NCBI RefSeq assembly: GCF_000178955.2
Contig: NC_016631.1
Coordinates: 5,766,001-5,830,000, forward strand
Source: Granulicella mallensis MP5ACTX8
GTDB taxonomy: Bacteria > Acidobacteriota > Terriglobia > Terriglobales > Acidobacteriaceae
Length of the DNA: 64,000 bases
Direction: 5' to 3'
Positions 7,969 to 15,951 of this stretch are shown here, piece after piece. Positions within the stretch are counted from its first letter, which is position 1, and every line of letters starts with the position of its first letter. The translations under genes and the position numbers were made by a program. The notes under the pieces were generated by a model that ran no database searches, was not told the DNA's origin, and worked only from the letters and a program-made list of their open reading frames with translations.

Positions 7969-8946
7969 TTAGTCGTGCGAAGGCGGTGGTGGAGGTGCTG
8001 TAGACGATGAAACCGGCTTGCCGTCGATAGTATGAGACTCCATCAACTCGACGCGTGTTCCATCGGGATCGAAGATATTGACCTGATGTTTATGGTTGAT
8101 GCCCGTAGCCACAGTCAACGGCTTGCCATACGTCTTAAAAGCAGGCCGCGCCTCGAGAGTCTCGACAGCCTTCGTCACATCCGGCACTTCGAGCGACAGA
8201 TGATTCTTGCCGCCCCATGAGTCGGTCGGCAGCTTGCGGTAGAGCATGAACTCCACGTAGTCGTCACCATCGGGAACGCGCATATTGATCCAGCTCAACT
8301 CCGCTGGATTACCGCCTCCGCGCCACGTCTCCTTGAAGCCGAGGACCTTGCCGTAAAAATCCAGAGAACGCTGGCTGTTTCCAACGAGAAAACCAGCGTG
8401 ATAGATCTTTGTAGAAATGCGGGTGTCCGGCAGGAACTTGCCCGCAGCCTTTTTCTCGAGCCCATCGGGAAGGCTCTGCACAAACTCCACCAGGGTGCCG
8501 TCCGGATCTTTGATCTCGAACGCATAGTCGCCCGTACGAGTCTTGCTGCCGTTGCCCGGCTTCACATTAAGCCCCTGCGACTTCAGATAGGTTCGCATCT
8601 GCTCCACGTCATCCACGGTGAAGCAGATGTGACTCATCATGTTGCGCGTATCGGAGGGAACCTCGTTAAAGAGCTCGATGTGCTGATGGTCGTTGATCTT
8701 GATGAACGCGATACGGGTCTCATCGCTGCCTGGCTTCTTCAGGTCGTATGCCTCATCGAAGCCGAGAAAGTCATGCCAGAAGGCGATACTCGCCTGCAGG
8801 TTGGAGACGAAGTAGCCGACATGCGAGATGCCCGTAATCCGGGGCCGTTGCGGAGCCGTGCTCTGTGCGTTCGCGCAGAGTGTAAGACTCAGCACACCAA
8901 GAAGAACGGCATAGCGAGACGGATTGAAAATCCGGCGAAGATTCAT
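7969..8946 (-). CDS. Exported protein with two VOC (glyoxalase-like) domains
   Basis: 325 residues. A signal peptide of about 27 residues ends at CANAQ. Two vicinal-oxygen-chelate units follow: the first about 36-155 (starts ISHVGYFVSNLQASIAFW, contains CFTVDDVEQM and DPDGTLVEF), the second about 175-310 (starts KIYHAGFLVGNSQRSLDFY, contains FDPDGTRVELME). Each has the beta-alpha-beta-beta-beta repeats and a candidate H/E metal pair. Exported two-domain VOC proteins are common in Acidobacteriota; the substrate is unknown. The tail is proline and serine rich. AAAGGA precedes ATG 8946. It may be cotranscribed with the SDR gene downstream. Confidence 0.82.
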   Translation of the reverse strand: MNLRRIFNPSRYAVLLGVLSLTLCANAQSTAPQRPRITGISHVGYFVSNLQASIAFWHDFLGFDEAYDLKKPGSDETRIAFIKINDHQHIELFNEVPSDTRNMMSHICFTVDDVEQMRTYLKSQGLNVKPGNGSKTRTGDYAFEIKDPDGTLVEFVQSLPDGLEKKAAGKFLPDTRISTKIYHAGFLVGNSQRSLDFYGKVLGFKETWRGGGNPAELSWINMRVPDGDDYVEFMLYRKLPTDSWGGKNHLSLEVPDVTKAVETLEARPAFKTYGKPLTVATGINHKHQVNIFDPDGTRVELMESHTIDGKPVSSSTAPPPPPSHD

Positions 8947-9000
8947 AGAATGAGTCCTTTCAACTTCCTGAGAGACTGTCTAACGCTGCCACCGAACTAG

Positions 9001-9190
9001 CCCCAAAGGGGCGGCGCCATCATAGCCCAGGGTGAAACCCTGGGTTAGAGACCCTACCTAGATGTGTAGCCCTGAAAGGGCGTCCCATCACGGCCGGCAT
9101 AGATAGATCGCCCTTTCAGGGCTATACCTTTCGTATGGCATTGTTACCCAGGGTTTCACCCTGGGCTATGATGGCGTCGCCCCTACGGGG
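9001..9190. repeat. Long composite inverted repeat (two 82-base arms)
   Basis: Left arm 9001-9082 and right arm 9109-9190 are reverse complements over almost their whole length and are separated by 26 bases. Each arm is itself made of small palindromes: CCCCnnnGGGG at the outer end, the perfect hairpin CCCAGGGTGAAACCCTGGG in the middle and AGCCCTGAAAGGGCG at the inner end. Only the 20 or so bases between the last two units differ between arms. The rest of the 8947-9372 intergenic region (9191-9372) shows nothing I can name. This is a REP/BIME-like or MITE-like element. Confidence 0.85.
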
Positions 9191-9372
9191 CTTAGATCTG
9201 TACCGCCTCTGTAGGGCATATGTTCATCTAACTGCGTGCATCGTGGTTTGGATAACCCTCTTAGGGTTGTGGCTGCAGAGAAGAGGCCGTGAAATCAGAA
9301 CAGCAGGGCTTCTCATGCGGCTGGAAATCCATGAACTCAACACTTCATCACTTATTTCATTTTGAAACTCTG

Positions 9373-10245
9373 CTAGGCGAGATACTTCCGCAAATTTTGA
9401 TAACTGATTGCAAGGCTTTCGAGCGGCGGCCCCGCCGTCTCATCCTGCTCGATAAATAGCAGTGCGCCGGTTTCACGAGCGATCTTCAGGATCGGAGGCC
9501 AGGCAATGGTGCCCGTTCCCACCTCGGTATAGAACGCCGATTCCTTGCTCATCGCAAAGTTTGTAGGTACGTTGGCCCGGCGATCCTTGAGGTGCAGCAG
9601 ACGCACGCGGCGTTCGTTCTGCTTCAACAACGCGAGCGGATCGTTGCCGGACTGCGCAACCCAGTAGCAGTCCTCTTCCCAGAAGACGAGCTTTGGATCT
9701 GTGTGCTCCAGCAACAACTGCAAGCCGGTAGTGTCCGGCAGGCCGGAGCGTTTTATCGGCAGAAACTCGTAGTTGTGGTTGTGAAACGCGAACTTCATCC
9801 CCAGGCTCTTCGCCTTAGCACCAATCATGTTGTACCGCGCCGCAGCCTGTACAAAGCCATCGGCACTCCACATCGCCTTCGGCAGCATCGGGCAGACCAT
9901 ATACGACAGCCCAAGCGCCTTCGCGTAGTCGACACTCTCTTCGAGCTTGTCGTAGTCGAAGTGAGCGCTGGGGCAGGTAAGCCCCGCGTCTTCGATGATT
10001 CTCTTCAGCTCAGGGGCGGGATGGTTATACACCGTGGGGAACGCTTCGACCTGCGTAATGCCGATCTTGCGCACCGCAGCCAGGGTTCCCGGCAGGTCTT
10101 TCACCACTTCCTTGCGAAGCGTATAGAGCTGAGCACCGATGGGTGGAATCGTCTTTCCCCATACGGGGCGAACCGTTGCCAGCAACGCGGTCGCGGAGAG
10201 TGACTGGAGAAATACACGTCGATTACAGGAAGGGAGGAAGGACAT
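9373..10245 (-). CDS. Exported sugar phosphate isomerase/epimerase (TIM barrel)
   Basis: About 290 residues. The N terminus has NRRVFLQSLSATALLATVRPVWG, close to a Tat or Sec signal with paired arginines. An AP-endonuclease-2-type TIM barrel follows: IGAQLYTLR at the first strand, VEAFP, SAHFDYD, FAFHNHNYEF with the metal-site histidines, VFWEEDCYWV, RLLHLKDR and LLFIEQDE as the last glutamate. Xylose-isomerase-like epimerases of this kind act on sugars or inositols; the substrate is unknown. ATG 10245 is taken as start; a GTG eight codons upstream with GGAG at ten bases is an alternative. The gene is divergent from a second isomerase. Confidence 0.83.
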   Translation of the reverse strand: MSFLPSCNRRVFLQSLSATALLATVRPVWGKTIPPIGAQLYTLRKEVVKDLPGTLAAVRKIGITQVEAFPTVYNHPAPELKRIIEDAGLTCPSAHFDYDKLEESVDYAKALGLSYMVCPMLPKAMWSADGFVQAAARYNMIGAKAKSLGMKFAFHNHNYEFLPIKRSGLPDTTGLQLLLEHTDPKLVFWEEDCYWVAQSGNDPLALLKQNERRVRLLHLKDRRANVPTNFAMSKESAFYTEVGTGTIAWPPILKIARETGALLFIEQDETAGPPLESLAISYQNLRKYLA

Positions 10246-10365
10246 AGTCTCGCGGAGCCTCTGCGGCACAAGAAGATCACTCCGCCGGTTCTGCTGTCAA
10301 TCCGGTTGACTGACAAGAATGTCACACCCCAAATGTAGGATGATTGCCTTAGCGAGGACCATGGA

Positions 10366-11328
10366 ATGAAACTCGGACTTTTCACCGCTGTGTACGGCAG
10401 CCTATCCACAGACGAGATGATTGAGAAGACTGCCACGCTCGGCATCGAAGCGCTCGAACTGGGCGCTGGAGGATTTCCAGGAAATCCTCACCTGCCCGTC
10501 GACGAGTTGCTGGCCGATCCCTCACGAGCGCAGGCCTTCGTCCGCCGCCTTGCCGATCACGGAATGAGTATCAGCGCTCTCTCCTGCCACGGCAATCCGC
10601 TGCACCCGGACCGCGACCTCGCCGAACGTGACGATGCCACCTTTCGCCGGACCGTGCTGCTCGCGGAACGGCTGGGCGTAAAGACAGTCGTCACCTTCTC
10701 AGGCTGTCCCGGCGATCGCGCCGGTTCCAAAGTACCCAACTGGGTGGTGACTGCGTGGCCTCCGGAGTTCTCCGAACTGCTCGCCTGGCAATGGGAAGAA
10801 GTCGCGATTCCCTACTGGCGCGAGGCAGCAGAGTTTGCTCGCACGCACGGCGTACGCGTCGCACTCGAAGCCCACCCCGGCTTCCTGGTCTACAACCCGG
10901 AGACGCTGCTCCGCCTGCGTTCCGCCGCAGGAGACAACCTCGGGATCAACTTCGATCCCAGCCACCTGTTCTGGCAGGGCGTCCACATTCCTACGGCAAT
11001 CGCCGCACTGGGCGACTCCATCTTCCACGTTCACGCCAAAGACCTCGCCTTCCAGCAGCACACGCTCAACCGCAATGGCGTGCTCGACCCGAAGAGCTAC
11101 CGCAACGTGGCAGAGCGCTCCTGGAACTTCCGCACCGTAGGCTTCGGCCACGGCGAGCAGGAGTGGCGCGAGATCCTCAGCGCCCTGCGCACCGTCCAGT
11201 ACGACGGCGCGATCAGCATCGAGCATGAAGATCCTCTGCTGTCGGTCGATGAAGGAGTTCGGTTCGCCGTCGACCTGCTGAAGAAGATTCTTCCCCGCGA
11301 ACCCGCCGCCGAGGCGTGGTGGGCCTAG
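10366..11328 (+). CDS. Sugar phosphate isomerase/epimerase (TIM barrel)
   Basis: 320 residues, cytoplasmic, same superfamily as the divergent neighbour but not closely similar. Strand and ligand motifs are visible: LGLFTAVYG at strand 1, ALELGAGG, SALSCHGNPLHP, TVVTFSGCPGD, VALEAHPGF (E and H near the metal), GINFDPSHLFWQG (D and H), FHVHAKD (H) and ISIEHEDP (final E). This ligand set is complete for a divalent-metal epimerase. GAGGA lies ten bases before ATG 10366. The O-methyltransferase gene starts 57 bases after its stop, so the two probably share a transcript. Confidence 0.88.
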   Translation: MKLGLFTAVYGSLSTDEMIEKTATLGIEALELGAGGFPGNPHLPVDELLADPSRAQAFVRRLADHGMSISALSCHGNPLHPDRDLAERDDATFRRTVLLAERLGVKTVVTFSGCPGDRAGSKVPNWVVTAWPPEFSELLAWQWEEVAIPYWREAAEFARTHGVRVALEAHPGFLVYNPETLLRLRSAAGDNLGINFDPSHLFWQGVHIPTAIAALGDSIFHVHAKDLAFQQHTLNRNGVLDPKSYRNVAERSWNFRTVGFGHGEQEWREILSALRTVQYDGAISIEHEDPLLSVDEGVRFAVDLLKKILPREPAAEAWWA

Positions 11329-11384
11329 AGCAGTCACATTCTCCCGCATCCCCCCTGCTCACAAAACGCTTCAAAGGAGCAACG

Positions 11385-12053
11385 ATGTCACAGACCCAAT
11401 GGACCGCCGTAGACCGCTACTTCACCGAGACGCTCGTGCCCTCGGATGCTGTGCTGGACGCCGCCTTGCAGTCCAACGCCGAGGTCGGGCTCCCAACCAT
11501 CGACGTCGCACCGAACCAGGGCAAGTTCCTGCAGTTACTGGTGCAACTACGGGGCGCACGCAGAATCCTCGAGATCGGCACCCTCGGCGGCTACAGCAGC
11601 ATCTGGATGGCCCGTGCGCTGCCTGCGGACGGCCGCCTGACGACGCTGGAGTTCAGCCCGAAACACGCCGAGGTGGCCCGCGCCAACATCGCACGCGCAG
11701 GATTGGCGAAGGTTGTCGAAATCCGCGTCGGCCCGGCGCTCGAAACCCTTGCAAAGATGGAGACGGAAGGAACCGAGCCCTTCGACCTGATCTTTATGGA
11801 CGCCGACAAGCCCAATAATCCCAACTACCTGACCTGGGCCCTCAAGTTTTCACGCCCGGGAACGCTCCTCATCGGAGACAACATCGTGCGCGAGGGCGAG
11901 ATCGCCGACGCGTCCAGCACCGACGAAAATGTGCAGGGACAGCGCCGTTTCCTCGAAATGATGGCGGCAGAACCCCGTCTTTCGGCGACTGCGTTGCAAA
12001 CCGTAGGCAGCAAGGGCTATGACGGTTTTGCGATGGCTCTCGTCCTAGGGTAG
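11385..12053 (+). CDS. SAM-dependent O-methyltransferase (class I, AdoMet-MTase family 3)
   Basis: 222 residues. The motif I region LEIGTLGGYSSIWMA (about 66-80), acidic LEFSPKHAEVAR, and FDLIFMDADKPNNPNYL with the metal-binding aspartate and asparagine pair match cation-dependent O-methyltransferases such as catechol and caffeoyl-CoA types. GDNIVREGEIAD follows. The acceptor is not predictable, though small catechol-like phenols are usual for the family. The start is ATG 11385, with AAAGGAG six bases upstream. An in-frame ATG 23 codons earlier would overlap the preceding gene and is rejected. Confidence 0.9.
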   Translation: MSQTQWTAVDRYFTETLVPSDAVLDAALQSNAEVGLPTIDVAPNQGKFLQLLVQLRGARRILEIGTLGGYSSIWMARALPADGRLTTLEFSPKHAEVARANIARAGLAKVVEIRVGPALETLAKMETEGTEPFDLIFMDADKPNNPNYLTWALKFSRPGTLLIGDNIVREGEIADASSTDENVQGQRRFLEMMAAEPRLSATALQTVGSKGYDGFAMALVLG

Positions 12054-12122
12054 CTAAGGGTAACTAAAAGCAACGAAATAGGCCTGCGTCCTTCCCGCCA
12101 TGTATCCTTAACCTCGGAAACA

Positions 12123-13304
12123 ATGAGCCCCTCTTCAACACGAACGATACCGCGCCCCCGCGTCCTCAGCGGCATGCGACCCACCGGCAGGCTGCACCTC
12201 GGCAACTACATGGGCGCCCTCTACAACTGGGTGCGCCTGCAGCACGAGTACGACTGCTACTTCTTCATCGCCGATCTCCACGCCCTGACCACGGACTACG
12301 CCGATCCCAGCCGCGTGCAGGACAACATCTTCGAGATCGCGCTGGACTTCCTCTCCGCCGGGCTCGACCCCGGCCGCTGTGTCGTCTTCCGCCAGAGCGA
12401 TGTGCTGCAGCACGACCGCCTGAATACGCTCTTCGGCATGTTCACGCCGCTCGGCTGGCTTGAGCGCGTGCCCACCTACAAGGACCAGCAGCAGCAGCTT
12501 ACGAGCAAGGACCTGAGCACCTACGGGTTCCTCGGATACCCACTGTTGCAGGCCGCCGACATTCTGCTCTACAAGCCGGACTTCGTACCCGTCGGCGCGG
12601 ACCAGGTAGCGCACGTCGAGTTGACCCGCGAGGTCGCGCGCCGCTTCAACCAGCTCTACCCCGGCAACTTCTATCTCGCTCCCGACGCTGCGCCCTGGGA
12701 GATGCAGGCCATCCTCGAAAAGGCCCGCAAGCTCGCCGGAGAGCCGAAGAACTCGACCCGCACGGACTTCAGCCATCACCAGCTCTTTGAGGCCGCCGGT
12801 CAGACGAAGAAGATCGGCAGCTTTGGCCGTGGCGAGATTCTGCCCGAGCCCAAGGTGCTGCTGACGCCCTCGCCCAAGCTGCCCGGACTCGACGGCCGCA
12901 AGATGTCGAAGAGCTACGGCAACACGATCATGCTCGCCGAGCCCGAAGCCGATCTACGCGAAAAGCTGAAGACGATGGTCACCGACCCGGCTCGCGTTCG
13001 CCGTATCGATCCCGGCAATCCTGATGTCTGCCCGGTCTTCGATCTGCACAAGGTCTTCTCCAGCGAAACCGTACAGGCTGAAGCCGCCGAGGGCTGCCGC
13101 AAGGCCAGCATCGGCTGCATCGAGTGCAAGAGCTGGGTTGCGGACGCGATCGTCACCGCCATTGCGCCGATCCAGGCGCACCGCCGTGACCTTGAAAAGC
13201 GCCCCGGCGTCATCAAGGATGTGCTCGCCAACGGCAGCGCTCGCGCCGCCAAGCGCGCGCAGGAGACGCTGCACGAAGTGCAGCTCGCAATGGGGCTGGC
13301 CTAA
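12123..13304 (+). CDS. trpS: Tryptophanyl-tRNA synthetase
   Basis: 393 residues, class Ic aminoacyl-tRNA synthetase. Visible hallmarks are SGMRPTGRLHLGNYMGAL, with the HIGH-type motif as HLGN, and GRKMSKSYGN as the KMSKS loop. YPLLQAADILLYKPDFVPVGADQ lies between them, and the charging site can be followed through DKVAHVELTREVARRFN-like residues. A long insert around residues 200-250 (PKNSTRTDFSHHQLF...GRGEILPEP) is typical of the longer bacterial TrpS subgroup. The gene attaches tryptophan to tRNA-Trp in the cytoplasm. The stop is two bases from the scpA start, so the two genes are probably one operon. Confidence 0.96.
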   Translation: MSPSSTRTIPRPRVLSGMRPTGRLHLGNYMGALYNWVRLQHEYDCYFFIADLHALTTDYADPSRVQDNIFEIALDFLSAGLDPGRCVVFRQSDVLQHDRLNTLFGMFTPLGWLERVPTYKDQQQQLTSKDLSTYGFLGYPLLQAADILLYKPDFVPVGADQVAHVELTREVARRFNQLYPGNFYLAPDAAPWEMQAILEKARKLAGEPKNSTRTDFSHHQLFEAAGQTKKIGSFGRGEILPEPKVLLTPSPKLPGLDGRKMSKSYGNTIMLAEPEADLREKLKTMVTDPARVRRIDPGNPDVCPVFDLHKVFSSETVQAEAAEGCRKASIGCIECKSWVADAIVTAIAPIQAHRRDLEKRPGVIKDVLANGSARAAKRAQETLHEVQLAMGLA

Positions 13305-13306
13305 CA

Positions 13307-14344
13307 ATGAGCGATGAGCTGAAGGACGAACAGAAGATCGACGCGAACGAAGAAACAGCCCCGGAGCAGGTTGCTCCGGAGACTGCTTCCGAGGAACGGA
13401 ACGACACAGCGCCAGAAGCTGAAGCCGCTGTCGCGTCCAATGACAGCATCACGCCTTCAGAGCCCTTCGCGCTCGAGCACCCGCCAACACCGCCTCCGCC
13501 TGAGCCCAGAAAGCAGACTCAGAAAGAGAAAGACAGGGACAGGGAAGAGGCCTCGCAGTCCCCTTTCTCGATCACTGTCGGCCAGGTCTACGACGGCCCG
13601 CTCGATCTGCTGCTCGACCTCATCCGCAAGCAGAACATCGACATCTACGACATTCCCATCGCACGCATCACCGCCCAGTTTCTGGAATACACGCACCACC
13701 TGAAACAGACCGACGTCGATGCCGCGGGCGAGTTCATCTATGTAGCCTCGCTGCTGATCCACATCAAGTCGAAGACGCTGCTGCCGCGCGACCCTCTGGC
13801 CGTTGCCGCGGGCGTCGACGACGACCCGCGCCGCGAGCTCGTGGAGCGCCTGTTGGAGCACGAGCGCTTCAAGGCCGCCGCGCAGATGCTGATGCAGAAG
13901 CAGCAGATCGAAGAGGCCACCTGGTCCAAGCCCGGCCTGAAGGCCTTTCTCCACGACGAAGGCCTGGACTCCGTCGAAGGCGAACGCGAGATCGCCGCCG
14001 ACACGGTAGACCTCGTGCGCGTGTTCCAGGACATCCTGCAGCGGCTGCGCGAACGTCCCGTGCACTCCATCAACGAGGACTCCGTCACCGTAGCGCAGAT
14101 GATCGACTACGTGAAGCGTCGCCTGCTGATGGAAGACAAACCCGTAAGCCTGCGGCGCATGCTGCACAGCACGCACTCCGAACGCGCGCTGATCTGCACG
14201 TTCCTCGCGATGCTGGAGCTTGTGCGTCTACAGGCGATTGTCCTGCGCCAGGCCGAGCAGCTGGGCGATATCCTCGTCAAGAAGACCGATGCCTTCGAGC
14301 AGGTCTTCGCGGATCAGGCTGTAGTGAGAGACGACTGGAGCTAG
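13307..14344 (+). CDS. scpA: Segregation and condensation protein A, with long acidic N-terminal extension
   Basis: 345 residues. The kleisin ScpA core starts at about residue 85 with FSITVGQVYDGPLDLLLDLI and continues with IDIYDIPIARITAQFLEY, FIYVASLLIHIKSKTLLP and a C-terminal winged helix (FLAMLELVRLQAIVLRQAE). ScpA bridges SMC heads in chromosome condensation and segregation. The first 84 residues are an acidic, proline-containing, probably disordered extension (EETAPEQVAPE, PPTPPPPEPRK) that most ScpA proteins lack. The partner gene scpB is usually next to scpA but here the following gene is on the opposite strand. Coupled to trpS by a two-base gap. Confidence 0.93.
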   Translation: MSDELKDEQKIDANEETAPEQVAPETASEERNDTAPEAEAAVASNDSITPSEPFALEHPPTPPPPEPRKQTQKEKDRDREEASQSPFSITVGQVYDGPLDLLLDLIRKQNIDIYDIPIARITAQFLEYTHHLKQTDVDAAGEFIYVASLLIHIKSKTLLPRDPLAVAAGVDDDPRRELVERLLEHERFKAAAQMLMQKQQIEEATWSKPGLKAFLHDEGLDSVEGEREIAADTVDLVRVFQDILQRLRERPVHSINEDSVTVAQMIDYVKRRLLMEDKPVSLRRMLHSTHSERALICTFLAMLELVRLQAIVLRQAEQLGDILVKKTDAFEQVFADQAVVRDDWS

Positions 14345-14347
14345 CGG

Positions 14348-14692
14348 CTAGGCAGCCTGAAGCTCCTGGTGCTTTTCTGCCCACTCCCGTTCCCAGCGAT
14401 CATTGCCAAAGCGGCCGGAGAGCATTCCCTCTACCGTAAAGCCATCGTCGAGCTTAGGAAAGATGACATACCAGCCGGCACCTGAGATATCTACTTCACT
14501 CAAGTCCTCATTCGTTGCGTTCGCCATCACCTGCGATCGCTCCTTCGGAAAGGAAACCGTGAAGCCCTTCTTCAGGGTGACGTGCATCAACCCAGTCGCA
14601 GCATCAAAGTGAGCAGCAACGGCATAAAGACCACTTTCCTTTATCTGTCGGGCGCGTGCTTCTGCAAGATCATGCGCTTCTTGTGTGACCAT
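14348..14692 (-). CDS. DUF2442-domain protein
   Basis: 114 residues. The central part (HVTLKKGFTVSFPKERSQ and DLSEVDISGAGWYVIFPKLDDGFTVEGML) fits DUF2442, a small domain often encoded right next to DUF4160. The start is ATG 14692 with GGAG five bases upstream. That ATG lies 20 bases inside the 3' end of the DUF4160 gene, giving a 23-base overlap and probable translational coupling. The function is unknown; pairs of this kind have been compared with toxin-antitoxin modules, which is inference. The C-terminal tail (WEREWAEKHQELQAA) is charged and helical. Its stop lies three bases from the converging scpA stop. Confidence 0.78.
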   Translation of the reverse strand: MVTQEAHDLAEARARQIKESGLYAVAAHFDAATGLMHVTLKKGFTVSFPKERSQVMANATNEDLSEVDISGAGWYVIFPKLDDGFTVEGMLSGRFGNDRWEREWAEKHQELQAA

Positions 14693-14927
14693 GCAACTCC
14701 TCCCATGCTTCACACAGAATAGCTCTATTTTCAGTAATAAATCGAGCCAATGCGGCCTCTTCAGCAACCGTTGTTCCTTCACTTCTTTGGAGAAGAACCG
14801 GACCACCGGCACAATTCAAAAGAAAGACGGCCTGGACGCCTCTGCCGCGCGCGTGAATATGTGCTGGTTCATGATCGTCCGTGAACACCATAATGTTGAA
14901 GCCGCGAAATCTCAGGATGGTCGGCAC
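14670..14927 (-). CDS. DUF4160-domain protein
   Basis: 85 residues. The N terminus PTILRFRGFNIMVFTDDHEPAHIHARGRG matches the DUF4160 pattern (PTI-x-FRG...DH-x-PxHxH), in which the histidines and the aspartate are the conserved polar positions. The start is GTG 14927, the only start codon before that motif; no strong ribosome site is visible. It overlaps the DUF2442 gene by 23 bases on the same strand, so the two make a bicistronic unit of about 580 bases. The function is unknown. Confidence 0.78.
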   Translation of the reverse strand: MPTILRFRGFNIMVFTDDHEPAHIHARGRGVQAVFLLNCAGGPVLLQRSEGTTVAEEAALARFITENRAILCEAWEELHGHTRSA

Positions 14928-14936
14928 ACGGCCAGT

Positions 14937-15422
14937 CTAACGGGCTGGCATCGCCAGCACCAACTCCATGAACACATCCGCACGCTCATACGCCGAAGGC
15001 ACAACCCGCTCAATCGGAAGATGCCGGAACCCCAGCGACTCATACAGACGAATCGCCGGCGTCAGCGCATGATTCGTCTCCAGATAAAGCCTTTTCGCTC
15101 CCGCTATGCGTGCTGCCTTGATCGTGCTCTGCAATAGAAGCTTTCCAAGCCCGCTTCCCTGTGCGGAAGCAGTAACTGCCATCTTCGCCACTTCATATTC
15201 ATCCGGCCCCATCGCCAGCAGGGCGCAGCAGCCTACGCACTCTCTGGCTCGCACGGCAAAGAAGATTCTGCCGCCGTGGTCGAGGATCGTTTCGCGTGGA
15301 TTCGCAAACGCATACTCATCCTTGGCCTCCAGCTTGAAGTAGCGCACGATCCACTCCTCATTCAGTCGACGAAACGCCGACTCATCCCCCTCTCGAAACT
15401 CACGAACTTCAATGTCATTCAT
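14937..15422 (-). CDS. GNAT family N-acetyltransferase
   Basis: 161 residues. The acetyl-CoA binding motif A region reads YEVAKMAVTASAQGSGLGKLLLQ with the Q/R-x-x-G-x-G/A pattern at about 98-108. The motif B part is LYLETNHALTPAIRLYESLGF with the YxxxGF end typical of the family. The acceptor amine is unknown. The start is ATG 15422, with AGGAG seven bases upstream; it overlaps the TGA of the thioesterase gene by four bases (ATGA), so translation is probably coupled. A longer in-frame start would lie deep in the upstream gene and is rejected. Confidence 0.88.
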   Translation of the reverse strand: MNDIEVREFREGDESAFRRLNEEWIVRYFKLEAKDEYAFANPRETILDHGGRIFFAVRARECVGCCALLAMGPDEYEVAKMAVTASAQGSGLGKLLLQSTIKAARIAGAKRLYLETNHALTPAIRLYESLGFRHLPIERVVPSAYERADVFMELVLAMPAR

Positions 15423-15868
15423 CGGCCTGCTCCTGCCAGTTCCAGTTCGGACACAGGAGCAGGCATAACGCGGCACAATACAGCCTCCGACTCTGCCAGC
15501 AACATACCGTCCGCATCGCCCACTCTCACCTCGGCCTTCGCGTCAAACAGGCGCTTCCGCTGCCCAACCACCCAGGCACGAACATGCAGCCGTGTGCCAA
15601 TCGGAATCGGCCTGTGAAACCGCGTCTCGATACGCGCCGTGACCGATGGGATGTCCTGAAAGTACAGGCACCATCCAAACGCTTCATCCATCAGCGAAAA
15701 CGTCACCCCTCCGTGCAGTATCCCGTTCCATCCACCGTGCTCCTTGCGTGCCACATAGACAGCCGTACTGCCCGCGTCGCCATCCGGCACGAACGGAACC
15801 CGCAGGCCTAGCGGGTTATCGGGGCCGCAGACAAAGCAGGTGGTGTCCTTCGTTCCAGAGATTGCCAT
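15419..15868 (-). CDS. PaaI-type hotdog-fold thioesterase
   Basis: 149 residues. The hotdog-fold signature of the PaaI/4HBT group is visible: GGWNGILHGGVTFSLMDEAFGW at about 45-65, where HGG and the acidic residue in LMDE lie in the acyl-CoA active site. A second strand pair ends with RLHVRAWVVG. The N-terminal CFVCG pair is a common feature of one PaaI subgroup. It probably hydrolyses small or aromatic acyl-CoA thioesters. AAGGAG lies seven bases before ATG 15868. It is coupled to the GNAT gene and divergent from the LysR gene, which could regulate it. Confidence 0.87.
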   Translation of the reverse strand: MAISGTKDTTCFVCGPDNPLGLRVPFVPDGDAGSTAVYVARKEHGGWNGILHGGVTFSLMDEAFGWCLYFQDIPSVTARIETRFHRPIPIGTRLHVRAWVVGQRKRLFDAKAEVRVGDADGMLLAESEAVLCRVMPAPVSELELAGAGR

Positions 15869-15951
15869 GCCGTTACTCCTTCTTCTTCACGTTACGAAGA
15901 AGCATTTAGGATGTCCAATAGCTGAAACATGCTTATTCAGACAAAATCAAT

